Positions 1-9,443 of a DNA stretch of 64,000 nucleotides are shown one piece after another. The translations under genes were made by a program, and so were the position numbers. The notes beneath the pieces were generated by a model, which searched no databases, was not told where the DNA came from, and was given only the letters and a program-made list of their open reading frames with translations. The first letter of the stretch is position 1, and each line of letters opens with the position of its first letter. This DNA is from Pasteurella skyensis (lineage in GTDB: Bacteria > Pseudomonadota > Gammaproteobacteria > Enterobacterales > Pasteurellaceae), in NCBI RefSeq assembly GCF_013377295.1, contig NZ_CP016180.1, forward strand, positions 682,001 to 746,000. Reading direction: 5' to 3'.

Positions 1-308
1 TTTTCATCGCTATGAGTAGAATGATAATTATCAAAACTAATATTAAAGCCTTCAAAATCAGCCGTATGCCCTATTTTAGCCTGTTCAATTAACTGCTCTG
101 GCGTGATTCCAAGTTTATCAGCGTTTAACATAATTGGGGTACCGTGCGCATCATCAGCACACACAAAATACACTTCATTACCACGCATACGTTGAAAACG
201 CACCCAAATATCCGCTTGAATATGCTCAAGCATATGCCCTAAATGAATCGCCCCATTTGCATAAGGCAAGGCACAAGTCACTAACATTTTACGATTTTGA
301 TTTAACAT
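1..308 (-). CDS. metG: Methionyl-tRNA synthetase, N-terminal part (cut by window edge)
   Basis: Charges tRNA-Met with methionine in the cytoplasm. The reverse strand read from the ATG at 308 gives about 102 residues that begin with the class I synthetase core: CALPYANG, then the HIGH-type signature HLGH, then [10 protein letters not shown]. These are hallmark MetG segments. The rest of the gene lies left of position 1, so the KMSKS loop and the C-terminal domain cannot be seen. The frame is open to the window edge. It is divergent from yqiA, with about 220 bp between them. Confidence 0.95.
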   Translation of the reverse strand, partial: MLNQNRKMLVTCALPYANGAIHLGHMLEHIQADIWVRFQRMRGNEVYFVCADDAHGTPIMLNADKLGITPEQLIEQAKIGHTADFEGFNISFDNYHSTHSDE

Positions 309-526
309 TATTATTCTCAATTAAATTTTGAAAGGAAAACTCGACAATTATAACGGAAATAACCAAAATTTTCTATATTTGTATCAAAGGAAAATGATAT
401 TTTTGTAGCGGTACGATACTTTTAAAAATTTGCAAAATAGAGACGACCAAATATCATTAAAAGATTGAATATTTTAATGAAAGGAATACAATTCTTAGTT
501 CTATTTTTACTGATAGGGCATTTATT

Positions 527-1081
527 ATGTTTCTATATATTCACGGTTTTTTATCATCATCACAGTCTGCCAAAGCGCAGCAATTAAAGCAGTGGTTATC
601 ACAGCAGGGGAGAGCGCAAGAGTGGATTTGTCCTGACTTACCTGCTGATCCTAAACTTGCGATTCAGCTTCTCAGAAAACAAATTATTTCGTTAGATCAA
701 CCTGTTAAATTAGTGGGAAGTTCCCTAGGTGGGTTCTATGCCACTATTTTGAGTGAAGAGTTCGATTTAAAAGCGGTATTAATTAATCCAGCAGTGAGAG
801 CGGGAGAGTTGTTGAAACAAAAAATTGGAGTACATAAAGCGTGGCATTCCAGTGAAAATCTTTCTTTTACCCAGCAAGATGTGGATACGTTAAATGAGAT
901 GACACCATATGTAATTCAACATCCGAATAATTTTTTATTGATGATTGAAAAAGAAGATGAAACATTGGATTATCGTCAAGCTATTGAATTATATAAAGAA
1001 TGTAATCAATTGATCTTAAATGGTGGTAACCACAGTTTTAGTCGTTTTAAACAATTGATTACATTTATTGATGAGTTTTAA
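527..1081 (+). CDS. yqiA: YqiA-like alpha/beta-hydrolase esterase
   Basis: Small cytoplasmic esterase of the YqiA/YcfP family, 184 residues, close to the family length. The N-terminus has the oxyanion-side motif YIHGFLSS. The nucleophile elbow GSSLGG puts the catalytic serine at residue 66, and the likely catalytic histidine is in GGNHSF near residue 170. Family members hydrolyse short acyl esters, but the physiological substrate is unknown. It is convergent with the downstream racemase gene, with only 26 bp between stop codons and no obvious terminator. Confidence 0.85.
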   Translation: MFLYIHGFLSSSQSAKAQQLKQWLSQQGRAQEWICPDLPADPKLAIQLLRKQIISLDQPVKLVGSSLGGFYATILSEEFDLKAVLINPAVRAGELLKQKIGVHKAWHSSENLSFTQQDVDTLNEMTPYVIQHPNNFLLMIEKEDETLDYRQAIELYKECNQLILNGGNHSFSRFKQLITFIDEF

Positions 1082-1107
1082 GTTGTCACATCAAGGAATG
1101 GAAGCAG

Positions 1108-1818
1108 TTAGTTTTCTTGTGCAAATATGACTGCTTTTTTAGCGAGAGCAAGTGTTGCATCAATGACACAATATCCACCCTTTAAATGAGGAGTGAATAA
1201 AGGAATTTCAGTGCAAGCTGCAATATAAGCATCAGCTTCTATACTATCAATAAGTGTTTGAAAATCATCTTGATATTCAGTCACCTTATTTGCTTTTGCA
1301 CCTAAATAGATACAGTCCATCAATATTTTTTGTTGTGATGGGCTGAGGTTCACGACTTCAAATCCTGATAAGGTCAATTTTGTTTGATATAACTGACTTT
1401 TTATTGTGCCATTTGTTGCTAGCACGGCAATTTTTTTCAATTTATTACTTTTTTGATTACAACTTTCTAATTCTGCAATAGTTGCATCAATAATACTGAT
1501 AATAGGGATATCAATTTGCTGTTGAATAGATTCTGCAAAGTAATGTGCGGTATTACACGCAATTAAAAGAGCCTCTGCTCCCGCCTGTTTAAGACGAGTA
1601 GCAGATTCTAGCATTTTTGGTAATGGTGTTTCACCTTGTTCTAAAATATAGGCAGTACGATCCTCAATTTGAGGAAAGCTATCAATCACAACAGGAATAT
1701 GTTCTTGATCATAACTAGCGGGGGTCAAGGCAATGATTTTACTATATAAATCCACCGTTGCCATAGGACCCATTCCGCCCATAATACCTAATCTTTTAGG
1801 AGAGGTTAGTCTTCCCAT
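1108..1818 (-). CDS. Aspartate/glutamate racemase family protein
   Basis: A PLP-independent amino-acid racemase of the Asp/Glu family (YgeA/RacX-like), 236 residues. The opening IMGGMGP is typical of aspartate racemases. The two catalytic cysteines are visible in LIACNTAH (Cys88) and AACTEIP (Cys202). The start ATG lies inside the 3' end of the upstream transporter gene (13-bp overlap), so the two are co-transcribed and probably translationally coupled. With an acidic amino-acid symporter as partner, aspartate or glutamate is the likely substrate, which is inference. It is not the MurI type used for peptidoglycan. Confidence 0.85.
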   Translation of the reverse strand: MGRLTSPKRLGIMGGMGPMATVDLYSKIIALTPASYDQEHIPVVIDSFPQIEDRTAYILEQGETPLPKMLESATRLKQAGAEALLIACNTAHYFAESIQQQIDIPIISIIDATIAELESCNQKSNKLKKIAVLATNGTIKSQLYQTKLTLSGFEVVNLSPSQQKILMDCIYLGAKANKVTEYQDDFQTLIDSIEADAYIAACTEIPLFTPHLKGGYCVIDATLALAKKAVIFAQEN

Positions 1819-3095
1819 TTAGACATATCCATTTCATTTTCACTTTTAGCAACTGCTGCAGTACCTAGCATATCACCAACAACGTTCATTGAAGTACGTC
1901 CCATATCTAGTAATGCATCAATACCAAAAATCATTGCGTAAGCCACTGCCACAGCAGAACCTTCTTCTACTTTTAAACCCACACTTTCTAATACCATTAA
2001 TAGCATAATTGCTCCCGCACCTGGAACTCCTGCTGTTCCTACAGACGCTAGCACTGCGGTAATGATAATGGTGGCTTGAGCGGAGAAATCTAAAGGAATC
2101 CCCACAGCGTTAGCAATAAACATTGCACAAACCCCTAAGTAGATAGTTGTTCCGTCCATATTAATGGTCGCACCAATTGGAAGGGTAAAACCATAAACAT
2201 TACGATGTATTCCCATTTCGTGTTCAGCCGTTTCCATTGACACCGCTAATGTACCACCTGAACTACGAGTAACAAATGCCGTCACCATTGGTTGAATAAC
2301 ACGTTTAAAGAATTTAAGTGGGTTTAGTTTGAATAAAATAGCTAATACACCATAAACCACAAGACCTTGTGTAATAAGTGCTGTATAAACTGTGCCTGTT
2401 ACATCTAGTAATGGCCCAAAAGCATCACTACCATTTTTAGCGAATACGGTAAAAATTAAAGCAAAAACACCGATTGGCGCATATTGCATAATCCAACCTA
2501 CAATTTTAAAGATAATTTCACCAACACCTTCAAAGAAGCGATAAACCACTTCAGCGGATTCTTTTATATTTTTTTGTTCACTTTCACGACAGTAGGCAAG
2601 AGATAAACCAAAGAATAAACAGAAAATAATAGTAGGTAAAACACGTCCTCCAGAAATAGCACTAAATGGATTTTTTGGAATCATATTAGTGAATACTTCA
2701 ACAAGAGTAGGTGCAGTGGTCGTTTTAGCAACGGCACCTGCTGAACCTATAAGATTTAATCCTTCTCCAGGTGAGAAAAGTTGTCCAAAAAAGAGACCTA
2801 CTACAATAGCAAAGAATGAAGTTAAAACATAAAACGCTAAGATTTTTACCCCAATTTTACCTAGACGAGAAGGTTCAATACTCGCCGCACCTACTATTAG
2901 GCTGGCAACGATAACAGGTAATACGATCATTTTTAATAAACGAATAAAGATATCACCGAATGGCGAAATATAAGGGATAATCTCTTTGTTATCACTAAAT
3001 AAAATCCCAACAATTCCACCAAGAACTAATCCAAGTAGAATCCTAACTAACAGGTTACTCTGAAAGTACCATGAAAACATTGATTTTTTTTGCAT
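1806..3095 (-). CDS. Dicarboxylate/amino acid:cation symporter (DAACS family)
   Basis: An inner-membrane symporter of the glutamate/aspartate or C4-dicarboxylate class (GltP/DctA relatives), 429 residues. The protein is mostly hydrophobic. It shows the family re-entrant serine-rich loop (AFVTRSSGGTLAVS, near residues 270-285) and the substrate and cation-binding helix TINMDGTT. A second conserved block, VPGAGAIMLLMV, follows. The overlap with the racemase gene suggests uptake and racemisation of an acidic amino acid, or disposal of its D-form. The exact substrate cannot be read from sequence. Confidence 0.9.
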   Translation of the reverse strand: MQKKSMFSWYFQSNLLVRILLGLVLGGIVGILFSDNKEIIPYISPFGDIFIRLLKMIVLPVIVASLIVGAASIEPSRLGKIGVKILAFYVLTSFFAIVVGLFFGQLFSPGEGLNLIGSAGAVAKTTTAPTLVEVFTNMIPKNPFSAISGGRVLPTIIFCLFFGLSLAYCRESEQKNIKESAEVVYRFFEGVGEIIFKIVGWIMQYAPIGVFALIFTVFAKNGSDAFGPLLDVTGTVYTALITQGLVVYGVLAILFKLNPLKFFKRVIQPMVTAFVTRSSGGTLAVSMETAEHEMGIHRNVYGFTLPIGATINMDGTTIYLGVCAMFIANAVGIPLDFSAQATIIITAVLASVGTAGVPGAGAIMLLMVLESVGLKVEEGSAVAVAYAMIFGIDALLDMGRTSMNVVGDMLGTAAVAKSENEMDMSKWED

Positions 3096-3383
3096 TTAAA
3101 TTTACTCCTGTAAAATGAGGTTATATAAATTAATTTAATTTGATAAATTAGTAATTTTAATTACAAATTATAAGAGGTATTTGAATTAACTACAATACTC
3201 TTTAACTTTTTTTTTGAAATGTGTAAATTTTAAGTTTAATGTAACCGCTTAGTTAAGTTAAAAATATTGTGATATACAAAGTGTTAATAACTTGTTTGAA
3301 GGTTACTCTTGCTTTAGAATATGCAAAGTTTTTAGTATTTAAGTCAATTTATTTTTAGTTCAACATTATTTAATTGGTTATAT

Positions 3384-3695
3384 ATGACATTAGTATATTC
3401 AACAGAAGTCGGACGTATTAAGCCTTCAAAAGAGAAGGTTACTCCTAAAAAGGGGGATGGCATTGTTAGAATACAACGCCAAACAGCGGGTCGAAAGGGC
3501 AAAGGTGTGTGTGTCATTTCAGGTTTAGAACTTGATGAAAAAGCTTTGTTAGAACTAGCAAAGGCATTGAAAAAATGTTGTGGTTCAGGTGGTTCAGTGA
3601 AACAAGGTGTTATCGAGATTCAGGGCGATAAACGAGAAGTCATTAAGCAATTTTTAGAACAAAAAAATTTTACAGTCAAATTTTCAGGTGGTTAA
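3384..3695 (+). CDS. yciH: SUI1/eIF1-family translation factor YciH
   Basis: A bacterial homologue of eukaryotic initiation factor eIF1 (SUI1 fold), 103 residues, the usual length for YciH. The basic N-terminal tail is followed by the SUI1 core, with RQTAGRKGKGVCVISGL and the CCGSGGSVK turn. YciH is proposed to inspect start codons or act under stress; its role in Pasteurellaceae is not defined. The stop codon lies 3 bp before the hpt start, so the two form a tight operon. Confidence 0.92.
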   Translation: MTLVYSTEVGRIKPSKEKVTPKKGDGIVRIQRQTAGRKGKGVCVISGLELDEKALLELAKALKKCCGSGGSVKQGVIEIQGDKREVIKQFLEQKNFTVKFSGG

Positions 3696-3698
3696 CAA

Positions 3699-4238
3699 AT
3701 GAAGAAGTATCATATAGAAACATTACTTTCAACATCAGAGATAAATGAAAGAATTGCAGTTTTAGCAAAACAAATTAATGAGCATTATCAAAAACAGGAT
3801 TGTGAAAGCCTTGTTGTGATTGGATTGCTAAGAGGCTCCTTTATGTTTATGGCAGATTTAGTACGTTTACTTGATTTGCCAGTAGAAGTTGATTTTATGA
3901 CTGCATCAAGCTACGGTTTAACTATGGAGTCCAATAGAGATGTGAAAATCTTAAAAGATCTTGATGGCGACATAAATGGTAAAGATGTACTTATTGTAGA
4001 AGATATTATCGATACTGGATTTACCCTTAATAAGATTAAAGAAATGTTATTGTTGCGCTCTCCAAAATCAGTAACAATTTGCACATTATTGGATAAACCC
4101 TCTCGTCGAGAAGTCAATGTTCGAGTTGATTGGGTTGGCTTTGAAATACCTGATGAATTTGTGGTTGGCTATGGTATTGATTATGCACAAAAATATCGTC
4201 ATCTGAACTACATTGGTAAAGTAGTGATGGACGAGTAA
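3699..4238 (+). CDS. hpt: Hypoxanthine phosphoribosyltransferase
   Basis: Purine salvage enzyme that transfers phosphoribosyl from PRPP to hypoxanthine or guanine to give IMP or GMP. It is 179 residues, the typical length. The PRPP-binding motif [11 protein letters not shown] is near residues 95-105. The upstream loop [12 protein letters not shown] and the C-terminal [15 protein letters not shown], which contacts the base, are also present. It lies 3 bp downstream of yciH and is followed by a terminator made of two inverted uptake-signal cores. Confidence 0.95.
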   Translation: MKKYHIETLLSTSEINERIAVLAKQINEHYQKQDCESLVVIGLLRGSFMFMADLVRLLDLPVEVDFMTASSYGLTMESNRDVKILKDLDGDINGKDVLIVEDIIDTGFTLNKIKEMLLLRSPKSVTICTLLDKPSRREVNVRVDWVGFEIPDEFVVGYGIDYAQKYRHLNYIGKVVMDE

Positions 4239-4269
4239 TCAATTTTTTGCAAAAAATGAAGAGAAAGAG

Positions 4270-4299
4270 ACCGCTTGTTGAAATAGACAAGCGGTTTTA
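4270..4299 (+). terminator. Terminator built from two inverted uptake-signal cores
   Basis: ACCGCTTGT (4270-4278) and its exact inverse ACAAGCGGT (4287-4295) form a 9-bp stem with an 8-nt loop, followed by TTTTATTTAT. It lies 31 bp past the hpt stop. Paired uptake signals acting as terminators are common in Pasteurellaceae. Confidence 0.8.
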
Positions 4300-4414
4300 T
4301 TTATATAAATATAGTGGAAAAATTTTAAAATTCTCCTAAAATAGTGGAATATTTAGCATAAATGTAGTGATGCTATCTATTTATTATCAGCTATGATTTA
4401 ATTAAGGGAATGTA

Positions 4415-4897
4415 ATGAAGTCTAAAAAAATAATAAAGCCATTAGATGATATTGACTATAAAATTCTCGATGAGCTACAGCATAATGGGAGAATATCAAA
4501 TATTGAGTTATCGAAGCGAGTAGGGCTTTCTCCAACACCTTGTTTAGAGAGGGTTAAGCGTTTAGAAAAACAAAATATTATTACAGGATATCGTGCTTTA
4601 TTAAATCCAACTTTATTAAATAAACCATTATTAATTGTGGTTGAGATTACTCTTATTAGAGGAAAACCTGATATTTTTCAGGAATTTAATCAAGCAGTTT
4701 CTAAATTAGATGAAATTCAAGAGTGCTACCTTGTTTCAGGAGATTTTGATTATTTATTAAAGGCTCGTGTTGCTGATATGGTGGCTTATCGTGAATTATT
4801 AGGCACAACATTATTACGTTTACCTGGAGTGAATGACACTCGTACTTATGTAGTAATGGAAGAAGTAAAGCAGAGTAATTATTTACAATTAAAATAG
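4415..4897 (+). CDS. lrp: Lrp/AsnC-family transcriptional regulator
   Basis: Leucine-responsive regulatory protein, 160 residues, close to E. coli Lrp (164). The N-terminal helix-turn-helix spans about residues 10-60 (LDELQHNGRISNIELSKRVG, then SPTPCLERVKRL). The C-terminal RAM/ligand domain follows, with ECYLVSGDFDYLL and LPGVNDTRTYVVMEEVK. High similarity to global Lrp and its position directly before ftsK, as in enterobacteria and Haemophilus, support the symbol. Only 9 bp separate it from the ftsK start. Confidence 0.93.
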   Translation: MKSKKIIKPLDDIDYKILDELQHNGRISNIELSKRVGLSPTPCLERVKRLEKQNIITGYRALLNPTLLNKPLLIVVEITLIRGKPDIFQEFNQAVSKLDEIQECYLVSGDFDYLLKARVADMVAYRELLGTTLLRLPGVNDTRTYVVMEEVKQSNYLQLK

Positions 4898-4906
4898 GAC
4901 ATTCAA

Positions 4907-7465
4907 GTGACAAAAGGTTTAAAAGGAAAAGATAAGTTAATTCAACTTTTATTAATTATGATGGTTGTTGTTGGGTGTTATCTAATGATGGCTTGGATAA
5001 GCTATAGCCCATTAGACAATAGCTGGTCAGTGTCGAGTAGTGTCACAACAGAAGTATTAAATAAGGCTGGTGTATTAGGTGCTTGGACGATTGATTTACT
5101 TTTCTCTGCTTTTGGTCAGGTTGCATTTATTATTCCTCTGGTTTTAATTATTTCACCCCTTTACTGGCTTTTTTTTAATTTAGAACATAAATTTAGTTGG
5201 TTATATTTATTTGCAAAATTTATCAGTTTTATATTGCTTTTATTAGGATTGTCGGGTTGCTTAAGTATGTTATTTTCATACTCTGAGTATTATGTATCTG
5301 GTGGTTTTGTTGGGAATATTTTTATTAATGAGCTTTCTGCACATATTGAAACCTTTGGTGCTTTAGTTATCGCAGCGATTTTTGCAGTGGTGGGCTTTTA
5401 TTTTTGTTTAGGTAAAATTTTGTTCTCATTGGGTACAGAATTATATAGCTGGTTGACTACCACAGAAGAAAAACAAGCGGTCACTTCAAACAATAATTTT
5501 GCAAAAAATAAAGAGGATGTACTGACCGAGCAAACAGAAGATATTAATTCTTCTGATGAAGAAACAACGTTACAGCCACAACTTACAGATGTAACACGAT
5601 TCACTCGTCCTATGCCTAAAATTATAGGTTTGAAAAGAGAAAGAGCACAGGGTGATGAATCACAAGAAGATGATAAAACAGCTGTTTTTAATACTGCAAC
5701 AGCCGTACAGCAACAATCCAATTTTCTAAACTCAGTAGAGCCAGTGGAGCAAGAATTAGAAAAAGAGGTGAATGATTTAACTTCATTTAAATTCAATGAA
5801 TTACCAAAAGTCCATCTTGATCCAGAAGATGAAGAAAATGCAACGGAATCAACTTCAGCTACTATAAAAGAAGAAAAGGAGACAGTGGACACAACACCAG
5901 CAGTTAAAGTAGACAGCAGTGTACCAAAATACCCAAAAGGTTATGGAAATACATTAATACATCCATTGTTGCAGCAACATACTAAAATGCCAAAACCTAA
6001 AACACCTTTACCTACTATCAATTTGATGGAAAAACCACCTGTTGAAACACAAAGAATTACCAAAAAGGAAATTTATGATATTTCAACAAGAATTGAAACT
6101 GCTTTAGCAGATTTTGGCGTTAAAGCAACTGTGGAAGATGTGTTAATCGGACCAGTGGTCACTCGTTATGAAATTCAATTAGCGGCAGGAATTAAATCTT
6201 CCAAAGTGATCAATTTAGGAAGTGATTTGGCAAGAGCATTGATGTTTAAAGCTATTCGTATTACGGATGTTGTTCCAGGTAAACCTTATATGGGTATTGA
6301 AACACCAAATTCGCACAGAGAAACAGTTTGGTTAAGGGATATTCTTGAAAGTAAGGAATTCTCTCATTCTACGGCTAAATTACCAATGGCACTCGGAAAA
6401 GATATTAGTGGTCAATCAGTTGTGGTAGATATGGCGAAAATGCCCCATTTATTAGTTGCGGGTCAAACTGGTGGAGGGAAATCTGTCGGTGTAAATACAA
6501 TGATTTTAAGTTTATTGTATAAATTAACTCCTGAACAAGTGCGTTTTATTATGATTGATCCTAAAGTGGTTGAGTTAAGTATTTATGATAACATTCCTCA
6601 TCTACTTACTCCTGTCGTGACAGATATGAAAAAAGCTGTGAATTCATTACGCTGGGTAGTTGATGAAATGGAAAGACGTTATATGCTCCTTAAGCATCTT
6701 AGTGTACGAAATATAGAGGGGTATAACGACAAAATTGAGCAAGCAGAAGCAATGAATTACCCTATTCCTGACCCAACGTGGAAACCTGGAGATTCAATGG
6801 ATAGCTTGCCTCCAGCGCTAGAGAAATTAAGCTATATTGTGGTCATTATTGATGAGTTTTCCGATTTAATTATGACTCAGGGTAAACAAGTTGAAGAGTA
6901 TATTATTCGTATTGGGCAAAAAGCACGAGCAGCAGGGATTCATTTGATTTTAGCGACACAAAGGCCATCAGCAGATGTGATTACAGGGTTGATTAAATCC
7001 AATATTCCAAGTCGAATTGCCTTTACTGTTGCAAGCCAAATTGATTCAAGAACCATTTTAGATAAAGGTGGCGCAGAATCTCTTTTAGGACGTGGAGATA
7101 TGCTTTATTCAGCGGCAGGTAGCCCTGATATTATCCGTGTTCACGGTGCATTTATGCATGATGAGGATGTACAAAAAGTCACAGATGATTGGCGAGCAAG
7201 AGGTTTTCCAAACTATATTGATGCAGTGGTTTCTTCAGCAGAAGGAGAGGATTCTAGTTCTTCAGGCGAGTCAGGAGGAGATTTAGATCCATTATTTGAT
7301 GAAGTGGTGGCATTTGTTTTAGAATCGAATGTCACTTCGGCAAGTGGGGTACAACGCCGTTTTTCTATTGGCTTTCCGAGAGCGGCGAGAATATTGGATC
7401 AACTTCAAGAGCAAGGGATACTCTCCACTCCTGATAATCGAGGCAAAAGAGAAATTGTAGGTTAA
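4907..7465 (+). CDS. ftsK: DNA translocase FtsK
   Basis: Septum-bound DNA pump that clears and aligns chromosome termini for XerCD at division. It is 852 residues with a GTG start. The N-terminus has several membrane helices (about residues 10-170). A short acidic linker to about residue 370 explains why it is much shorter than the E. coli protein (over 1300). The motor follows, with Walker A AGQTGGGKS near residue 520 and Walker B IVVIIDEFSDL near 645. The C-terminal winged-helix gamma domain, which reads KOPS sites, ends in RRFSIGFPRAARILDQL. An uptake-signal core lies in the linker at 5473-5481. Confidence 0.97.
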   Translation: MTKGLKGKDKLIQLLLIMMVVVGCYLMMAWISYSPLDNSWSVSSSVTTEVLNKAGVLGAWTIDLLFSAFGQVAFIIPLVLIISPLYWLFFNLEHKFSWLYLFAKFISFILLLLGLSGCLSMLFSYSEYYVSGGFVGNIFINELSAHIETFGALVIAAIFAVVGFYFCLGKILFSLGTELYSWLTTTEEKQAVTSNNNFAKNKEDVLTEQTEDINSSDEETTLQPQLTDVTRFTRPMPKIIGLKRERAQGDESQEDDKTAVFNTATAVQQQSNFLNSVEPVEQELEKEVNDLTSFKFNELPKVHLDPEDEENATESTSATIKEEKETVDTTPAVKVDSSVPKYPKGYGNTLIHPLLQQHTKMPKPKTPLPTINLMEKPPVETQRITKKEIYDISTRIETALADFGVKATVEDVLIGPVVTRYEIQLAAGIKSSKVINLGSDLARALMFKAIRITDVVPGKPYMGIETPNSHRETVWLRDILESKEFSHSTAKLPMALGKDISGQSVVVDMAKMPHLLVAGQTGGGKSVGVNTMILSLLYKLTPEQVRFIMIDPKVVELSIYDNIPHLLTPVVTDMKKAVNSLRWVVDEMERRYMLLKHLSVRNIEGYNDKIEQAEAMNYPIPDPTWKPGDSMDSLPPALEKLSYIVVIIDEFSDLIMTQGKQVEEYIIRIGQKARAAGIHLILATQRPSADVITGLIKSNIPSRIAFTVASQIDSRTILDKGGAESLLGRGDMLYSAAGSPDIIRVHGAFMHDEDVQKVTDDWRARGFPNYIDAVVSSAEGEDSSSSGESGGDLDPLFDEVVAFVLESNVTSASGVQRRFSIGFPRAARILDQLQEQGILSTPDNRGKREIVG

Positions 7466-7488
7466 ACCGTTTTTAAAGGAAAACAAAA

Positions 7489-8748
7489 ATGAAACAGACA
7501 GAAATTTTAGGTGTAAAAGAAACCGTTGCCTACTATATTTCCAATCTTATAGGCGCAGGTATTCTTGTGGTACCTGCTATTGCTTATTCTGTTGGTGGAG
7601 TATATGTTTTCGCAATTTGGCTACTGTTAATTATTGCCTCTTGGCCATTAGCTAAGGTTTTTGCCATTATCAGTATTCGTTATCCCCATAATAGTGGTAT
7701 TTTGCATTTTTTACATCTCAAAGCTTCAAAAGGTATAAGTCAATTTGTTGATGATGTAATGATTTTTGTGATGCTTGTGGGTAATCCTACACTTGGTTTT
7801 GTAGCATCACGATACGCTATTTCAGCTTTCGGATTGGATGGAGATATCTTTTTCTACCCTTTAGCATTCTTTTTTATGGCGTTCAGTGTAATGTTCAATA
7901 TGCTTGGGTTACGTAGTAGTTCTCGACTACAATTTATACTCACCTTCGTGATGTTATTTGTACTCCTAAGTATTGCAACTTTGGCAACTTATTGGAATAT
8001 AGATAATACTCAACTTGTTTTGCAACCAAGTACTGCTACAGAGTTTGTGAGTATTGAAACACTTTTACAAACACTTGGAATTTGCTTTTTTGTTTTTGTT
8101 GGTTGGGAAAATGTTGCCGCTATTGCTCCAAATGTGAAAGAGCGAGCACGTACTTTTAATAAATCTATCTTAATTTCTGTCCCTCTTGTTGGTGCTTGTT
8201 ATCTATTTATTGCTTTTGCACTAGCATTGAGTGCTACCCAAACAGAAGCAAAAGCGAATTTTGCCGTTTTAGATTTGATGACCGCCCCATTTAAAGGTGG
8301 TTTTTTGCCTGTATTAGTGAGTTTATTTTCTATTTTTATTGTTGTGGTATCTTGTAATGCGTGGGTATTAGCAGCAAGTAAGGTACTTAATGGTCTTTCT
8401 CTATCAGGTCGCTTACCTAAATTTCTGTCTAAAGAAACAAACGGTACACCTTATATTGCATTAATAGTCTTATTGTTTTGCTATGGTTTAGTGATTTTAA
8501 TGAGTTATTTATTTGGAAACCAAGAAGATTTAATTATTCGCTATTCTTCAGCTGGATTTATCACCATTTATATTATTGTACAGTGGTATTTTTTCAAACT
8601 TGAAAAGGCTCGTAAGGAACGTTTCTTAGCTCTTGTAGGTTTAATATTTACACTACTGGCGGCTTCAGGGCTTTATTTTGAAGTGATGCTATGGATAGTT
8701 ATGGGATTTGCTTTGTGGGCGATTCGTCAATTTAGAGTGAGAAGATAG
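7489..8748 (+). CDS. APC-superfamily amino acid permease/exporter (YjeH-like)
   Basis: An integral membrane amino-acid transporter of 419 residues. The first helix carries the APC signature VAYYISNLIGAGILVVPA, and the hydrophobic pattern suggests about twelve spans. The overall look resembles E. coli YjeH, an exporter of methionine and branched-chain amino acids. That assignment is by resemblance, and transport direction cannot be read from sequence. It lies 23 bp after ftsK and may be read through from the lrp-ftsK promoter. Confidence 0.75.
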   Translation: MKQTEILGVKETVAYYISNLIGAGILVVPAIAYSVGGVYVFAIWLLLIIASWPLAKVFAIISIRYPHNSGILHFLHLKASKGISQFVDDVMIFVMLVGNPTLGFVASRYAISAFGLDGDIFFYPLAFFFMAFSVMFNMLGLRSSSRLQFILTFVMLFVLLSIATLATYWNIDNTQLVLQPSTATEFVSIETLLQTLGICFFVFVGWENVAAIAPNVKERARTFNKSILISVPLVGACYLFIAFALALSATQTEAKANFAVLDLMTAPFKGGFLPVLVSLFSIFIVVVSCNAWVLAASKVLNGLSLSGRLPKFLSKETNGTPYIALIVLLFCYGLVILMSYLFGNQEDLIIRYSSAGFITIYIIVQWYFFKLEKARKERFLALVGLIFTLLAASGLYFEVMLWIVMGFALWAIRQFRVRR

Positions 8749-8757
8749 AATAAAAAT

Positions 8758-8800
8758 AAGGATTAATACACTTTAGCCTTATTGTTATTGATTAATCCTT
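8758..8800. terminator. Possible hairpin between convergent genes
   Basis: AAGGATTAAT (8758-8767) and ATTAATCCTT (8791-8800) form a 10-bp stem between the permease and nth genes. The loop is 23 nt and there is no strong T tract, so terminator activity is uncertain. Confidence 0.4.
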
Positions 8801-9434
8801 AAACTTCTGTTTTATCTTTATACTCACAAAGATCTTCAATAATACAAGAACCGCAACGAGGTTTTCGAGCGATACAAGTATAGCGACCGTGTAAAATCAG
8901 CCAATGATGAACATCAACTTTAAATTCATTGGGAACAACTTTCAATAGCTTTTCTTCAACTTTGACAACATCTTTTCCCATTGCAAATTTTGTGCGATTA
9001 CTTACCCTAAAAATGTGGGTGTCAACGGCAATAGTTGGGTGTCCAAAAGCAGTGTTAAGTACTACATTAGCGGTTTTTCGCCCTACTCCTGCCAGTGCTT
9101 CTAGAGCTTCTCGGCTTTCTGGCACAATACCATTATGTTTTTCAATTAAATCACGACAGGTTTTTATCACATTATTGGCTTTACTATTAAACAATCCAAT
9201 AGTTTTAATATACTCTTTTAAGCCCTCTACACCTAAATCTAAAATTTTTTGAGGTGTATTGGCAATAGGAAATAATTTAGCCGTTGCTTTATTTACACCA
9301 ACATCAGTGGCTTGAGCAGATAAAATTACGGCAATCAATAACTCAAAAGGTGAATTATAATTCAGCTCTGTTGTTGGATGCGGATTTTGATCTCGTAATC
9401 GAGTTAAAATTTCAATACGTTTTGTTTTATTCAT
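8799..9434 (-). CDS. nth: Endonuclease III
   Basis: DNA glycosylase/AP lyase that removes oxidised pyrimidines, 211 residues. The helix-hairpin-helix LAGVGRKTANVVLN carries the catalytic Lys120, and VDTHIFRV carries Asp138; both match E. coli numbering. The C-terminal 4Fe-4S loop has cysteines at 187, 194, 197 and 203, the canonical spacing. It is followed on the same strand by no other gene and preceded by the TSUP transporter gene. Confidence 0.97.
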   Translation of the reverse strand: MNKTKRIEILTRLRDQNPHPTTELNYNSPFELLIAVILSAQATDVGVNKATAKLFPIANTPQKILDLGVEGLKEYIKTIGLFNSKANNVIKTCRDLIEKHNGIVPESREALEALAGVGRKTANVVLNTAFGHPTIAVDTHIFRVSNRTKFAMGKDVVKVEEKLLKVVPNEFKVDVHHWLILHGRYTCIARKPRCGSCIIEDLCEYKDKTEV

Positions 9435-9443
9435 AATGGTATT

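Noticed and set aside
3207-3215. T9 run between the symporter and yciH as a third phase-variable promoter
   Set aside because: I could not place -35 and -10 hexamers around it at sensible distances on either strand.
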